This document shows, piece after piece, positions 34,631-46,400 of a DNA stretch of 64,000 nucleotides. The notes beneath the pieces are model-generated. The model had not been told where the DNA came from. It searched no databases and was given only the letters and a program-made list of their open reading frames with translations. The stretch comes from Eucalyptus grandis (lineage: Eukaryota; Streptophyta; Magnoliopsida; Myrtales; Myrtaceae). The position numbers and the translations under genes were made by a program. Numbering within the stretch: position 1 is the stretch's first letter; every line of letters starts with the position of its first letter. The stretch spans positions 17,348,910 to 17,412,909 of the forward strand of contig NC_052621.1 in assembly GCF_016545825.1 (NCBI RefSeq). Reading direction: 5' to 3'.

Positions 34631-35800
34631 CAGGACATTTAGTCATTGTCTGTGCAATTGTTTCATTAAGGGTTGGCCCTATAATTCAGCCTTCAAATAA
34701 TATTTCAATTGTCTTTTCACTTGATCATTTAGTCATTCCTTCTTTAGCTGGCTCTTCAATAGTTGTTCTTTTAGTTGGCTATTCTTCAAACTCTGTAGAT
34801 GGTCGTTATTGTTGATATACCTTCTTCAAATGACAACCAGCCTTATCGTGTCCTTCCTTATGACAATAAGAACACTTTATTTTTAGGCTCATCCTGCCCA
34901 TCTTCTTACTTGAGATCTCCCTCTCCTACATTCTCCGTCTCTTTTTTGGCCTACCCATTTGTTTTTTAAGGGGCAAAAACTGAAGGTTCCATGAGTTGTG
35001 GGTTCCCAAAACTTGCTGCTTCTAACTGGCCGCAACATGTTCTTGTAGGAAGCAACATATGTGCCTCTCTTGTAGCATCATTTAGGTAGTCATCTACACT
35101 ATGATGCTTCAATAGGATGGCACAAATGGTATGTGCACATGGAATTCCAATCAATTGCCAACCACAGCATGAACATTTTCTCCCCTTCAACTAGATAATG
35201 TACTTATTAGCATTGTGCATTATCTCATATCCATCATCTTTATTTCAAATCGAATGACGAAACCTACTAGCAACCATGTTCTCCTCTAATCTCTTTGCAA
35301 TCTTGGGACCGCACTCTCGAGTTCATTTTATAGTCTCATCCTTCTGCCTTTGAAGCCTAGTCATGACTATTATTCTTATATCTTCAAGCATGTTGATGAT
35401 TGGTTTGCACTTAGTCTTTGAGATCCTCCTATTGAATGTTTCATTGAGGTCATTATCAATGATGTCACACTTGAATTCTTCATTGAAGAATGCCCTATAC
35501 CAATGTCTAGGTTCAATTTGGAATAGTGCTTTAAATCCTTCCTTAGTCAACTCAAGCAAGACTTATTTATGTATTCTAAAATCAGCTATGTCAGTACTTC
35601 TTGTTATAAGCTAAAATTGCTTCTACAACTTGTCTCTTGTCTCTTTTATAGTTCTTTGCCTAGTTTGCATAAATATGCCTCGAACACATTCTATGTTCAG
35701 CATTTGGTATCAACTCAGCTAATGCTAGAACAAGCCCCTACAATAACTCCAAAAACAAATATTTGTAAGTTAAAATAAGTAAATAATATGAAAAGTAAAC

Positions 35801-36395
35801 AATTGATAATAGCATTACCTTCTATTGGTCACTCATGAATGCCCAATGTTCCCCATTATTAATGTCTAAGTCGGCCATTATATTCTTCAAAAACCAGGAC
35901 CAAGTGTCCTTATTCTCTACTCTCACAATAGCCCATGCTATTGGAAACATTTGGTTATTGGCATCTCTCTCAACAATAGCCAACAACTCTCCTTTGCATA
36001 ATCCTTTAAAAAAAAACATTCATCCAACCCTATGGCTCTTCTAAACTAGTCAAATATCCTCTCTTACATGCATCAAAGCAAACACAAATCCTATCAATTG
36101 ATAATAGCATTACCTTCTATTGGTCACTCATGAATGCCCAATGTTCCCCATTATTAATGTCTAAGTCGGCCATTATATTCTTCAAAAACCAGGACCAAGT
36201 GTCCTTATTCTCTGCTCTCACAATAGCCCATGCTATTGGAAACATTTGGTTATTGGCATCTCTCTCAATAATAGCCAACAACTCTCCTTTGCATAATCCT
36301 TTCAAAAAAAAAAAAAAAAAAGAAAGAAACATTCATCCAACCCTATAACTCTTCTACAACCAATCAGATATCCTCTCTTGCATGCATCAAAGCAA
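35801..36395. repeat. 295-bp tandem duplication of a transposase exon
   Basis: 35801-36095 and 36096-36395 are nearly identical from 'aattgataatagcattacc' onwards. Differences seen include an A-run length (9 versus 18) and single substitutions such as 'cttattctctactc' versus 'cttattctctgctc'. Each copy holds the same part of the transposase core (60 codons in each, ending in the same stop). The duplication is younger than most of the gene's decay. Confidence 0.9.
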
Positions 36396-37803
36396 ACACA
36401 AATCATATCAAACTAACTCCCATGGTCAGATAATGGCATTTCCATAACTTCTATACATGTTCTACTCAATAGGTTTTGAAGGTTACACTCAGCAGCATAA
36501 TTTCAAATCTAAGCATATTCTTCCTCGTACCTACCCATAAGTGTACTCATCACCCTCTGTTTGGCTCTTTTGTACTAGTTCCTGGACACATTTACTCTTA
36601 CTTGCTCCTTCACTAATTGCTTGAACTGATAACTCTTCATTTGAGGCATCACGTTGATGGTGTTGAAGAAGTGCTTCGATAACCATGCACCTGTTATATT
36701 TTTGTTGTCAAACACAATGGAACAAGTATGTTCGTCTTGGAAAAACCTAAGTCAGAATGATCTGATGTTCTTATTCGCTACATCATAGATCTTTCATGAA
36801 CAATTTCTTTGTGAACACCTTGTTCTCACAAATTTATTGGTATTTCTAATGATCTCAACACTCCTTTGTTTAGCAATTCAATATTTCACAATAGCTTATT
36901 TGAACTGCTACGCATCATCAAATATCATACCAATAGTTAATACAAGATAAGCAATAGTGGGATCATAATATGGATACTTAATCTTCCTAATATGCACAGC
37001 TCATTTGGCATCTTCATTTTTTGAATTGTCAATCTCGTCATCACTAGCACTTTCTTCATAATCGATTTGATTACCATCAACTAGAACTCATTCATCCCCT
37101 TTTAGAGGTTTAGATTCATACGATTCTCCTAATACTGCAATTTTATTTGTCTGAAAGTCCCTATGCTTTTGCCTTGACTGTGCAAGTTCCTCATCATCAT
37201 CATCACTCGGGTAATTCACATCTTGCAAAGTTTCATCATCTGATTCACTAGATAGAGCAACTTCCCGCTCTAATCCAATGAATTCTTCATCACCTAAGTC
37301 TTCACTAGAAACTCTTCTTGACTGTGCTCTATGCCTTGCCTCTATCTCCTCCATAACCTGAGCAAGCTATTGTCCTTCATCTAAAACAGATCCATACCTA
37401 ATCTGAGTAGTCGGTTCAACACTACCTTCTACTTCTCCTATTGAGTACTCTCATCATCTCCATAGTCTTCATCTTCATCATCTCCATTGTCTTCGCAATA
37501 CTTGACGTATACCATAGCTTCCTCGCCATGAAGATAATAGCAAATAATATCATTTATACCATTATCATCATTGAAGGTTCTCAAACCCTCATTCAATTCT
37601 TTCCCAGAAAGACAATAAAGCAATTTTCCTATTTTGCAACATAACCGATACACTATCTCTCTCATGAAACTAATATATGATGGCTTACCTACATTGATAG
37701 AAATAGTCCCCTCATTTCCACCAGCATATTCCCATTCATCGACGCTAATGAGGAATTCCCCACCATATCTAACAATGATGCTTACAGTATTGTTGTCCCC
37801 CAT

Positions 37804-38454
37804 GCCGACTTTGGACCCAAAAATAAAATAAAAAAATTAGCTTTTGGATCACATAAAGGACAACCGACAACTTAACATGGAGGTCCCCATATGACATCTA
37901 ATTTTTTAAAATAAATAAATCGGCGCTTTATCTTTTATCAGACAGAAAGCAACAACAGAGCAATCAGGGGTTGATGTATTTTATATCGAGGTCTCCACAT
38001 TGCTAGCTTTGTAACCAAAAGAGTAATGAGGTGGTGAGCACTAATAACCTTAATTTTTCCCTCCTAAACCTCTAACTTTTTTCCCTCCGACTGACTTACT
38101 TAAAGCAAGGAGGAGATGGTGAGTGACAACTAACTTGATGGAATGAAAGAAAGGATGCGGCGAGCAACGACGGCAAGCGAGCAAGTGATGGCCAGCAAGC
38201 AAGTGGTAGCAAGTGAAGGCAAGCGATGTTCAAACACAAAGTGGCATCAACAATGAGGCAACACAATCGAATCCCTAATTTTTGTTCATTTGGGGCAGCA
38301 TCGTGTAGCGTTGTTATGGGCAAATGATGTGGTGCCACATCGTTTAGTCCAACCCAGCCACATTGGACTAAGCAACACCGTTTAGCCAGTCCACGTGAAC
38401 TAGAATTTTTAGAAATCCAACTCAAACATTTTTTAAAAAAAATTGTAAATGTCA
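37804..38454. other. 5' region of the transposase gene
   Basis: Between the ATG of the N-terminal piece and the right TIR. It contains repeated 'gcaagcaagtggt'/'aagcgagcaagtgatgg' motifs near 38160-38230 and no convincing ORF; it would hold the promoter and leader of the transposase gene. Confidence 0.45.
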
Positions 38455-38601
38455 CGTAATTATTTTGGATGGAATTTTTCGTTGGAAGCACTAAAGTGAT
38501 CTTTTTTCTCAAATTTTGGCACTAAAGTGAGCCAATGAAAAGTTGTAGCACCAAAGTGAGTGCCGTAGACAAGTTCAGGCACTTTTGATGTACTTTTCCC
38601 C
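38455..38601. repeat. TIR of the Mutator-like element (right)
   Basis: Reverse complement of the left TIR; on the minus strand it reads GGGGAAAAGTACATC and then 'cactcactttggtgctac'. It contains two 'ctttagtgc' subrepeats. Confidence 0.75.
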
Positions 38602-38689
38602 AAAATTTACTCTACTAGTAGTTGAGTTGTCAAGGGATATACTTTCACTTGATTTTGGTTGGAATTTAACAAACACTATCATTTGCATT

Positions 38690-41600
38690 TTTAAAAATGT
38701 AACATTTGCAATCAAAGAGGTGAGAGTTCGATACGCTTAAATTTCTCTTTGAAGAGTTCATAGAGTTTTTTCTCCAGCAATGTCTTAGGAATACTTGATT
38801 CATAATAATAAGTAGCAACCTTCTCTAGTAGAAACACCATTTCCTATCATTATGGTCCGTGCCAAATCTTGGAGATTACAATTTTTTCTTTCTACAATAC
38901 CTTTTTTCTGTGGTGTATAAGGTGAGGAAAAATTGTTCTCATAGTCATTTTCATCACGTAATTCTAAGAAGCTATGATTTTGGAATTCTCCCCTATGGTC
39001 ATTTCAAATAAATGAGATACTATATAACTTTCTCATTTTGAACTTTTTGAGCAAATTTCACAAATGAGTGGAAAGCTTCACTCTTTTGTGTTAAGAACAT
39101 TACTCATGTGAATCTCGAATGGTTATCCACAACCACTAAGCAATACTTTTTTGCTTTTGAGGCTTGTGTTTCTAATTGGTCCAAACAAGTCCATGTGGAG
39201 TAGCTGGAAAGCTCTATAAGTAGCAACAATGTTCATAGACTTGAAAGAACATTTTGCTTGCTTTCCCTTGGAACATGTGTTACATAGCTCAACTTTCTCA
39301 TACCTGATATTGGGCAAACCTCGCACAAATTTTTTAGCTACTAATTTTGAGATTCATTTCATCGTTACATGACCCAGCTTTCTGTGCCAAATTCCTTTCT
39401 CATCTTTAGAAGAGATTAGGCATTAACCATAGTCACAATCAATATCAAGTAGGTAAGTATTACCACATTTCTTTCTTGTAAACGATTGAAATTTGTTTTA
39501 CCTACCCCAACACATTAGCTTTCCTCAAAATTAATTTTAATTATTTTGTCTGGTGATGGCTTATGCAGGTCAAATTGTGACAGAGTCCTTTAGCAAGTGA
39601 GACATCCTTGATGATTAAATTTTCTGTTTGGATGTTGTTGCTCTTACCAACAACTCTTCCTCTATCCTTACCCCAAAGGTGACAATCCCACCATCGACCG
39701 GTTAAGGTTATAAATTTGGTAGCATCGCCAATCATGTGCGCGAACAGCCACTATCTAAGTACTACTTGTTCTTCTTCCTTTTTACCTACAAGAAATAAAG
39801 ATTTCGATGTCTCTTCGGTACCTTGGTAAATTTGGGTCCTTACTTGTCAGTTGAATTGAATCTCCAACAGATCTTCTTTGATTTAACTTGCTCATTTGGA
39901 CATTCATTCTTAAAATGACCACATTCATTGCAACTGGAACAGTTGAAAAATTTTCCAACAATAAATCCAATGTAGTTCCTTGCATAATGATTCTTATTGT
40001 TATAGATTGGAGGTTTCTATCTAATTCTTTATTTTGCCTTTGCAACTGGATTCTTTACTTCCTATTCTTCCTCAAATCTCGAGCTTGACTTATTATAATA
40101 ATAAATCTAAATGGAAATAATGTGATTGTCTTTGAGCCAAGAGAGAACTTTGTCCAGATTTTAACATGTTCTCCTTAAGAGTAGTTAGGGATGTGCAACT
40201 GGACCAAGTATACCCAAGAACCGGACCGACCCACCTAGAAAACAGGGTCAGGAACCGGTTCTCGTTGAAACCGGCCTAGGAACCGGTTCCTAAAATTTGG
40301 AACTGGTTTAAACCAGTCTCAGAACTAGGTCCGAATGATTACCTACCTAGGAACCGATTCTTGGACCGGTTTTGGAATCAGTTTGGGTACCAATTTTGTA
40401 AGTATATGTCCAAAACCCTATTTTTTTCCCCTTATTTCTATTTTTACTCCTACAATCACACGTCGTTTTTCCTCAACACGCACAACACTCCTCCTTTGTC
40501 GTTCCTCTTCTTCACTTGCTTCGCTCCCTCATCAGCTCCCTCTTTGCACCGTCCAACAAGCGGACGGTGTTCATCGCCACTAAATTCTCGTGTACCACGT
40601 AAATTGGCTCCCTAATTTCTCTCTTGTAGGAGGAGTTATGCTTGCATAAATGAGTAGCTTCATGTAATAGTTGTGAGAATAAGACTAATATTAGACCCAT
40701 GTTTGTTGCGAATTCTTTTTCTTATGATTTTATTTATTATAATTAGCCCCGTGGATCCTTAATTTTTCATTTAGTCAAAAAGTTCATGTATTTATTTATT
40801 ACAAGTGCTTAATGTTTTGATACAAATTAGGAGAATTGTGTTATTTTCTCGCATATTAATACAAAATTCGAAATCGTATAGGATATTAGAAGATTGCAAA
40901 ACAAGTTCCAGTGGAAATAGGGTTGACCCTAAAACCGGACCGAAAAAACAAGATGGGTCGAGTACATGGTCTAATACAAACAAGGTCAAGTACAAGGTCC
41001 AAAAAATGGAAACCAATTATAATAGGGTGGGCTACAGGGTCCAAGTCTAGACCCTACCCACCCTGGACCCGATCACCCCTAAGAGTAGTATTCTCATTCT
41101 TAGAAAGTTAATATTCACATTTGACAGTGGCAAGTTCCTTTTGCATACTTATAAGTTCTTCCTTTTGTAACGAGTCTCGGCTTGTGAGTTTTGAAAATTC
41201 TCTTTTTAGCTTAGAGATTTTAAGCCTTTTTGTGATCCTAAAAAAATCTCTTAAAATTTTCTGCATCTTTTCATAAGAGAGTTCAAAAGTATCTACCCCG
41301 TCTTCTTTATCAACTTTAGAGCTGGCATTAGACACTGATTTGCTTGTTTACATTATCAACACTTGGTTCGCATTTGGCGTTGCTCCAAGTTTCAGCTTAA
41401 TGCACGTTTTTTCTTTTCATATTTGCCTACTTTCTTCTTGAGTAATTGGCAGTTTGGTTTGATATGACCAAGTTTCCCACACTTATGGCAAACAATGTAT
41501 TTACCTTTACTTTCATCCTTTGTCTTGGAGAGATTTTTCTCTTCTGTGAATTTCATCTACCTTTTCCCTTAAAAGTTTCTTCTTTTTCTTATCATGCTCT

Positions 41601-42326
41601 TCAATCTTCTAGTCATAAGCCTCATTTCTTCATCATCTTCATCTTCTTATGATGTCTGATTACCTAAATTGTCATAATCAGCTTCGAAAGCAATAACTTT
41701 TTTTACATTTTCTTTTCTTTCTTCATTCATATGCTCAAGTTAATAAGACATCAGCATTACTATCAGCTCATCCATGATTATGGGCTGAATTCTTATTGTC
41801 TTTCATATAGAGTTATTCACATGACTCCATTGTTTTGGAAGTGCTCTCAAAAGTTTATTCATCGTTTCAACTCTGTGAAAGTTATCCCTTAATTTGCAAA
41901 ACCATTCAGGATCTTAGTAAATCTTGTGAACATTTGTGTTATTATTTCGTCAGATTTCAACTTGAATGGTTCATAATTTCCAAGAAGGATGTTCATCTTT
42001 GTTCCCCCTCATTTTGTCCATTCCTTCCAATGTGACTATGAGTCAATCACAAATCTCTTTAATTGTCGCATATGATGGGATTTTGATCAATTTAATTGAA
42101 GGCATTGCATGGTGCAATAAATGTTTATCGTTTGCATTTTGTGCAAGTCTTCTCTATGATTCTTCAAATTGAGCTGCAATAGCAACAGCAGCAGTAGGTT
42201 GCAACTTCTTGCCTTCCTGTTGAGGGGGAGCTCTTGTTGGTATGGGCATAGCATGTCCATTTTGAATGATGTCCCCCATGAGGAATTCTATTGCTTCAAT
42301 ATAAGCTTGCATTCTTTGTTTCTTAA
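38690..42326 (-). mobile_element. Old Ty1/copia relic (gag, protease, integrase)
   Basis: Minus-strand order: gag start (42320-41700, with many stops), zinc knuckle C-H-K-C-G-K-L-G-H-I-K-P-N-C near 41470, coiled-coil gag part (41335-41108), a second knuckle-like C-S-S-C-N-E-C-G-H near 39920, protease region (39735-39541) and GAG-pre-integrase with integrase start (39326-39123, L-L-H-M-D-L-F-G-P). Integrase ends near 38700 with the Y-T-P-Q-K-x-G-I-V-E-R-K-N pattern at about 38930. No RT, RNase H or LTR of its own is present. It resembles the 9.2-18.8 kb element but is more decayed. A hAT element interrupts it at 40186-41081. Confidence 0.85.
40186..41081. mobile_element. Non-autonomous hAT element with exact TSD
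   Basis: Ends read TAGGGATG (left) and CACCCCTA (right), an 8-bp inverted pair with one mismatch. The flanks 40178-40185 and 41082-41089 are both AGAGTAGT, the 8-bp TSD expected for hAT elements. The interior is rich in 'aaccggttcc'/'gaccgg' motifs near the left end and 'gggtcgagtaca'/'gggtccaag' near the right. No transposase. It sits in the gag of the old copia relic and is of the same family as 45807-48515. Confidence 0.85.
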
Positions 42327-42890
42327 TGTTAATGCCTTGAATGTGAGCCTAAAAAGTAAACTTTCCTAATTTAAATAGTTTTCTTAGTTAAAGTTGGTTT
42401 CCAATTTGACCGGTTACCTAGTTTCAGTTGGTATCCTATCATGGATCCAATTCATGTCTATGTCTAAAAGTAAATTCGTTGTGGAAAGCATTCAAGAGGC
42501 AACTTCATCAAGAATTACACCTTGAACCAATCCAAAAGGAGCTTGTACTATCAATTAATCCCAAGTGCTCTAAAGCTAATAAATCCAATAGTGAGATTTG
42601 TGAATTCCTCTATGAGATTAAGAGATTGTTTTGTGGAAAATTGTTGGGCTAAACATTCTATGAGTTATTGGGTGAAGTTAAGAATTTGAAAATGCTAAGA
42701 GTGTTTAATGACTCGAGTGTGGTTTAATCTTTGTCGAATGCTTGATCAATAGTGAAATTCTATGGCACTTTCCCTATGGACATAAGTTACACCAACCAAA
42801 CCATGTAAAACTCGCGTTTGATCTTTTTTTATTATTATTATTCTTTCTATTTTTATTGTTTGATTGCTTGTTTACAAAACAATTCTCATC
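42327..42890 (+). repeat. Copia LTR, copy A
   Basis: Aligns with copy B (43693-44245): both share TGTT...TTGAG/ATTTGAGCC, 'aaactttcctaattt', 'gagattaagaga' and 'aatgactcgagtgt'. The 3' end is uncertain. Just downstream (from about 42923) the plus strand starts a gag with M-A-T-K-E and I-D-G-L-N-G-N-Y-F-G-F, soon interrupted. Confidence 0.7.
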
Positions 42891-43692
42891 AAAGCTAGGC
42901 TTGGTTAAGTTCAACCAAATAGATGGCAACAAAAGAAATAAAGAAAAAATGAAAATTGATGGATTAAATGGTAATTATTTTGGTTTCTAGAAGATGGAAA
43001 TTAAGAATTGTCTTTAGCAGAGAAATTTGATGAGTACGTTATTGATTAATTTGTTCTAAGAATATTTAGTTGTTCATGTTATGTTTGAGCGAGTGATGAT
43101 TAGCTTGATAGGATGGCAAGAAAGTGCATATTCCCAAGCTATGCAAAAGGTGAGCAAGGTTATTAGTTGGGGTATTCGGAGTTATATTCACTTATTGTCA
43201 ACATAAAAGTTATATTAGATGAGTCTCCAGTACTTTTGAGTAGGGGTATTTATGGTAGTATTTATTCATATTTGGAAAGTGTTCTACTCAAGGTAAAATT
43301 GTAACCACAAACTCATGAGCTAGTGAGTAGCTACGTAGTAATTAACATGGATTAGCTTGTAGCAAAGTGGGGCTTGTAGATCCAACAATTACTATAGTCG
43401 CTGATTTTTTTAAGGTGTGTGCTAAATCTTGAAACATAGATGGATGCAACGATGGTTTTGCTTTTTTGTGTTAGAGGAAGTTGTATGAGTATTCTTGTGA
43501 AATAGCTAAAGGTGCAGGTAGAGTTAGTGTTCTAATGAGATCCATAGTTATGACAAAATTCAAGTGAGCCTTGGATTTGGAAGACCTCTGTGGTGATTGC
43601 GTTCATGAGGGATTGGGGGAGAGTAACACTAAAGTTCGGATTTTCCAAGAAGCAATTGTAACTTAGTTCAAATGTCGAGTCGAGGTGGATAT
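42891..43692 (+). pseudogene. Copia internal remnant between two LTRs
   Basis: Begins with a gag start (42923-43200; the F-D-G-x-N-Y-x-x-W-type motif is recognisable as L-N-G-N-Y-F-G-F) and then becomes unreadable. It ends with a purine-rich 'gtcgaggtggatattg' just before LTR B, which looks like the PPT of the upstream copy. Most of pol is missing. Confidence 0.55.
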
Positions 43693-44245
43693 TGTTGAAA
43701 ATAGTCTTGAGTTTGAGCCCAAAAAATAAACTTTCCTAATTTGAATAGTTTTCCTAGTTGGAATCGATTTCCTATTTGATTGGCTATCTTAGTTTGAGTA
43801 TGTTTCCTATTTTTGGATCATACTATATATAAGAAGCATCTTCATTGTGAAAAGCATCCAAGAGGCAATTTCTTCATGAATTACACCCTAAGCTAATCCA
43901 ATAGAAGCTTGTACTCATGAATTACATATCAAGTCTTTTCAATCCAATAAATTTTGTTTTGTGAATTCCTTTACGAGATTGGAGAAGAATTATGGAGTTA
44001 AAAAAAATTGTGAGTTATTGGATGTAATCGGGAGTTGGAAAATACTAAGAGTTTTGAATGACTCAAGTGTTTGGATATCTATTTTGCTCTTCCAATGGAC
44101 GTAAGTCACTCCAATATAACTAAGTGAATATGATATCCAATTTAGTTTCTTGTTACGTCCATTATATCATTCGATTGTTTGTTTCCACAACACTTTCTTG
44201 ATGACCTTCTCAAATGAAAGTGTCGAGCTTCTACTACGCGTTCTA
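43693..44245 (+). repeat. Copia LTR, copy B
   Basis: Starts TGTTGAAAATAGTC. It is followed by TGGTATTAGAG at 44250-44260, a PBS-like sequence (initiator-Met type with a substitution), so it also serves as 5' LTR for the remnant to its right. The segment 'actatatataag' near 43830 is a possible TATA box. Confidence 0.75.
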
Positions 44246-44249
44246 AAAG

Positions 44250-44928
44250 TGGTATTAGAGTCAGGCTTAACTAAGTTGAAGCAAATCCATGGCAATAGAA
44301 GAAAGAAAAATATAAATTGATCAATTTGATGGGAATGATTTGGTTAACGGAAAGACATAATTGCAAATTCAAGATTACTTTTATCACATGAATTTACACT
44401 TATCTTGAGAAAGATACCTAGATTAAAAGGGGTATGCCTAACACAAGAGCTCTTATACAAATGGCATTTACTAAGTTATACTTGTAAGTTGTATTAAAGG
44501 AGCCCCATATTAGAGATTGGGTCTAATGTGGAGCAATTGACCTTATTTTACTTAACTCATTACTCATTTGTGGATCAAACTTGAGTTTCTCTCTAGGCTT
44601 CTACTGCACATCCAACAAACCATCTTGAATTTATTCATGTTGAATACATAACTTTATATTAGTTTTAGATGAAAAATATACTTTTGAGATATTTGTTAAA
44701 TAACTAAATGAGAAAACATTGCAATTTTTGGTGCATCAAACAACCTCAAGATATGCATAATCAATATGTTGAAAATCGAATATACTCTTGTTAAGTATTT
44801 CTAGCAAGTGACTCGAAAACTCTTATTTACAAGACTTGATATAAAACAAGATTTGAAAAATATTGCACCACTCTTCTTTTTTACCATGTAAGAACAGTCA
44901 AATTACCAATTGAATGGCAAAAATTACT
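44250..44928 (+). pseudogene. PBS and gag start after LTR B
   Basis: After the PBS-like TGGTATTAGAGTC an ATG near 44291 opens a short gag-like stretch (M-A-I-E-E-R-K), with F-D-G-N-D in the next bases, but stops soon follow. No further copia domains are seen up to the TIR element at 44929. Confidence 0.5.
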
Positions 44929-45691
44929 GGCCTAATACCCATAAAACCTCCTACCTTAGTTCTTGTCCCAATTTTTCCTTTTATCTCATTAAAAAGAAAA
45001 ACAAAACAAAACAAAACTTCCAACTTTAAGTCATGTCCCAATCTACCCTAAACTCTTTTTCATTCCATGAAAAACTCTCAACTTTAAGTCAAGTCCCAAT
45101 TTTATCTTAAACATTTTTTATATCATAAAAAATGATTAACTTTAGGTCAAGTACCAGTTTTATCCCGAACTTTTTTTGTCTCATAAGAAAATCTCAAATT
45201 TAGATCAAGTTTCAGTTTCACTCTAATTGTTCTTTTATGGTCTCATTAGATATCACAAACGTTTACTCAAGTCTCAAATCAGCTTTTCATTAACCTTCCG
45301 CCAAAACCTTAGGGATTTTGCCCTTGTTCATCTCTCATGCTTGGGAATGTTTCTATATCTCACAGTCAAAGAGCTCGTGCTCAAGACGTTCAAATAGCTC
45401 GTGCTTAGGAGTTTTCTATCTCTCAGTTGTGAACGAGAAATTTTGGACAAAAGGTTGATGTGGGCAAAATTGTGACTCAACTAAAAGTTTGTGGTTTTTT
45501 GTAAGACTGTAAAATTTTTAGGGTAAAATTATGATTGGATAGTATAATTGAGACAAAAACGGTTTTTCGTAGGACCAAAAAAAAGTTTATGGAAGAATTT
45601 GAACAAGACCTAAAATTAAAGAATTTTTTATAAGACAAAATGTGAAACTGGAACAAAAGCTAAAGTTGGATATTTTTTAGGTTATTATGCC
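44929..45691. mobile_element. TIR element with ~57-bp subrepeats
   Basis: About 44929-44985 aligns with the reverse complement of about 45640-45691 (GGCCTAATACC... against GGCATAATAACC..., then 'ttagttcttgtccca' against 'ttagcttttgttcca'). Inside each arm a unit such as 'aactttaagtcaagtcccaa' followed by 'ttttat' and a T-run recurs several times (at about 45017, 45079, 45140, 45200). No ORF. It is the same class of subrepeat TIR elements as 2668-3416. Confidence 0.65.
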
Positions 45692-46129
45692 AAAAACCAT
45701 ATACTAATGATAACTTGACAGCAATACCGAGAAATTAGAGACCTCGATTATCCCAAAAGTTTATGAATGAATACTGAAAGCAATATAAGTTAAAGAGGAT
45801 CAAAACTAGGGGTGAGCACAGTTTCCGGGTAGAACTGGGTACTGAAGAACTAGACTGGTGGGTCCAGTTTGATTCTCGGTTCTAAAGGGAGAGATTCCGA
45901 TTCTCGAGTCCATTTTTTCGAGAACCGGCAGTTCCCGATTTGATTCCCGATTCCTTTAGGAATCGAAACCGGGTTTTGGAACCTAAAAGTCCTATATTTC
46001 AAATTTGTTTCTTCCCCTTCCCCCTTTCTATTTCTTCCTTTTCCCTCTGTTTCCTATCCCCGACTACCCCATGTCACTCTAAAATCTCTCTCCGACAACT
46101 TGATTCATTCCTCTTGGTGACACCCCTCG

Positions 46130-46400
46130 ACACCTCTCGACGCCGCTCGCCACCCTCAACGCCCTTTGAAGCCGCTCAACCCTCTGCGCCATTGGACGCC
46201 CCGCATTACCCTCAGTGCCGCTCAACACCCTCAATGCCCCTTAACGCTGCTCGCCCCTCTTGACACTGCGTGAACCTTGATGCCGCTTGACCCTTAGTGC
46301 CGATCGACGCCCCTCGACACTACTTGCCCCTCTTGAAACTGCTCGACCCTTGGCGCCGCTCGCCCTTCTCCACGCTGCTCAACCCTCGTCATAAGTGTGC
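46130..46400. repeat. Degenerate short GC-rich repeats
   Basis: Variants of 'cgccgctcgaccctc' recur with about 15-30 base spacing, for example 'gacgccgctcgccaccctc', 'gaagccgctcaaccctc', 'acgctgctcgcccctc'. It makes a Pro/Arg/Ser-rich ORF that is not a gene. Confidence 0.7.

Larger units (their letters stand above)
33680..37803 (-). pseudogene. MuDR-type transposase (mudrA-like), decayed
   Basis: Minus-strand pieces in the order of a plant MULE transposase: N-terminal PB1-like MULE domain (37803-37438); acidic linker rich in Asp/Glu (37354-37088); DNA-binding part with C-x7-C style residues (about 37000-36450, several stops); the DDE-type core (36332-35822) with G-L-C-K-G-E-L-L-A and W-x-W-F-L-K-N-I; the continuation 35559-35323; the SWIM zinc finger C-S-C-C-G-W-Q-L-I-G-I-P-C-A-H (35190-34966); a CCHC knuckle C-S-Y-C-H-K-E-G-H-D-K-A-G-C near 34880; and a basic tail (33970-33680). 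A 295-bp duplication repeats part of the core. Frameshifts and stops make it non-functional. The product would bind the TIRs and cut in the nucleus. Confidence 0.85.
20662..38601 (-). mobile_element. Mutator-like (MuDR-type) element, interrupted
   Basis: The termini are long inverted repeats: 20662-20810 against the reverse complement of 38455-38601, sharing for example 'ctcactttggtgct' and 'ctttagtgccaaaat'. The interior encodes a decayed MuDR-type transposase on the minus strand (33680-37803) and a GRF-type zinc-finger ORF on the plus strand (about 21060-21430). An 11.2 kb LTR retrotransposon is nested at 21655-32869; without it the element is about 6.7 kb. The flanking 9-mers AAGATCTAT and AAAATTTAC agree at 6 of 9 positions, all differences being transitions, so a decayed 9-bp TSD is possible but not demonstrated. 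Confidence 0.75.

Noticed and set aside
34360..34638. Cys-rich 92-codon ORF that looks like a small secreted or membrane peptide
   Set aside because: It is the translation of a minisatellite with period about 85 in the transposase gene; the Cys pattern follows the DNA repeat.
45940..46263. Pro/Arg/Ser-rich 107-codon ORF
   Set aside because: Made of degenerate GC-rich short repeats inside the hAT-like element; no recognised domain.
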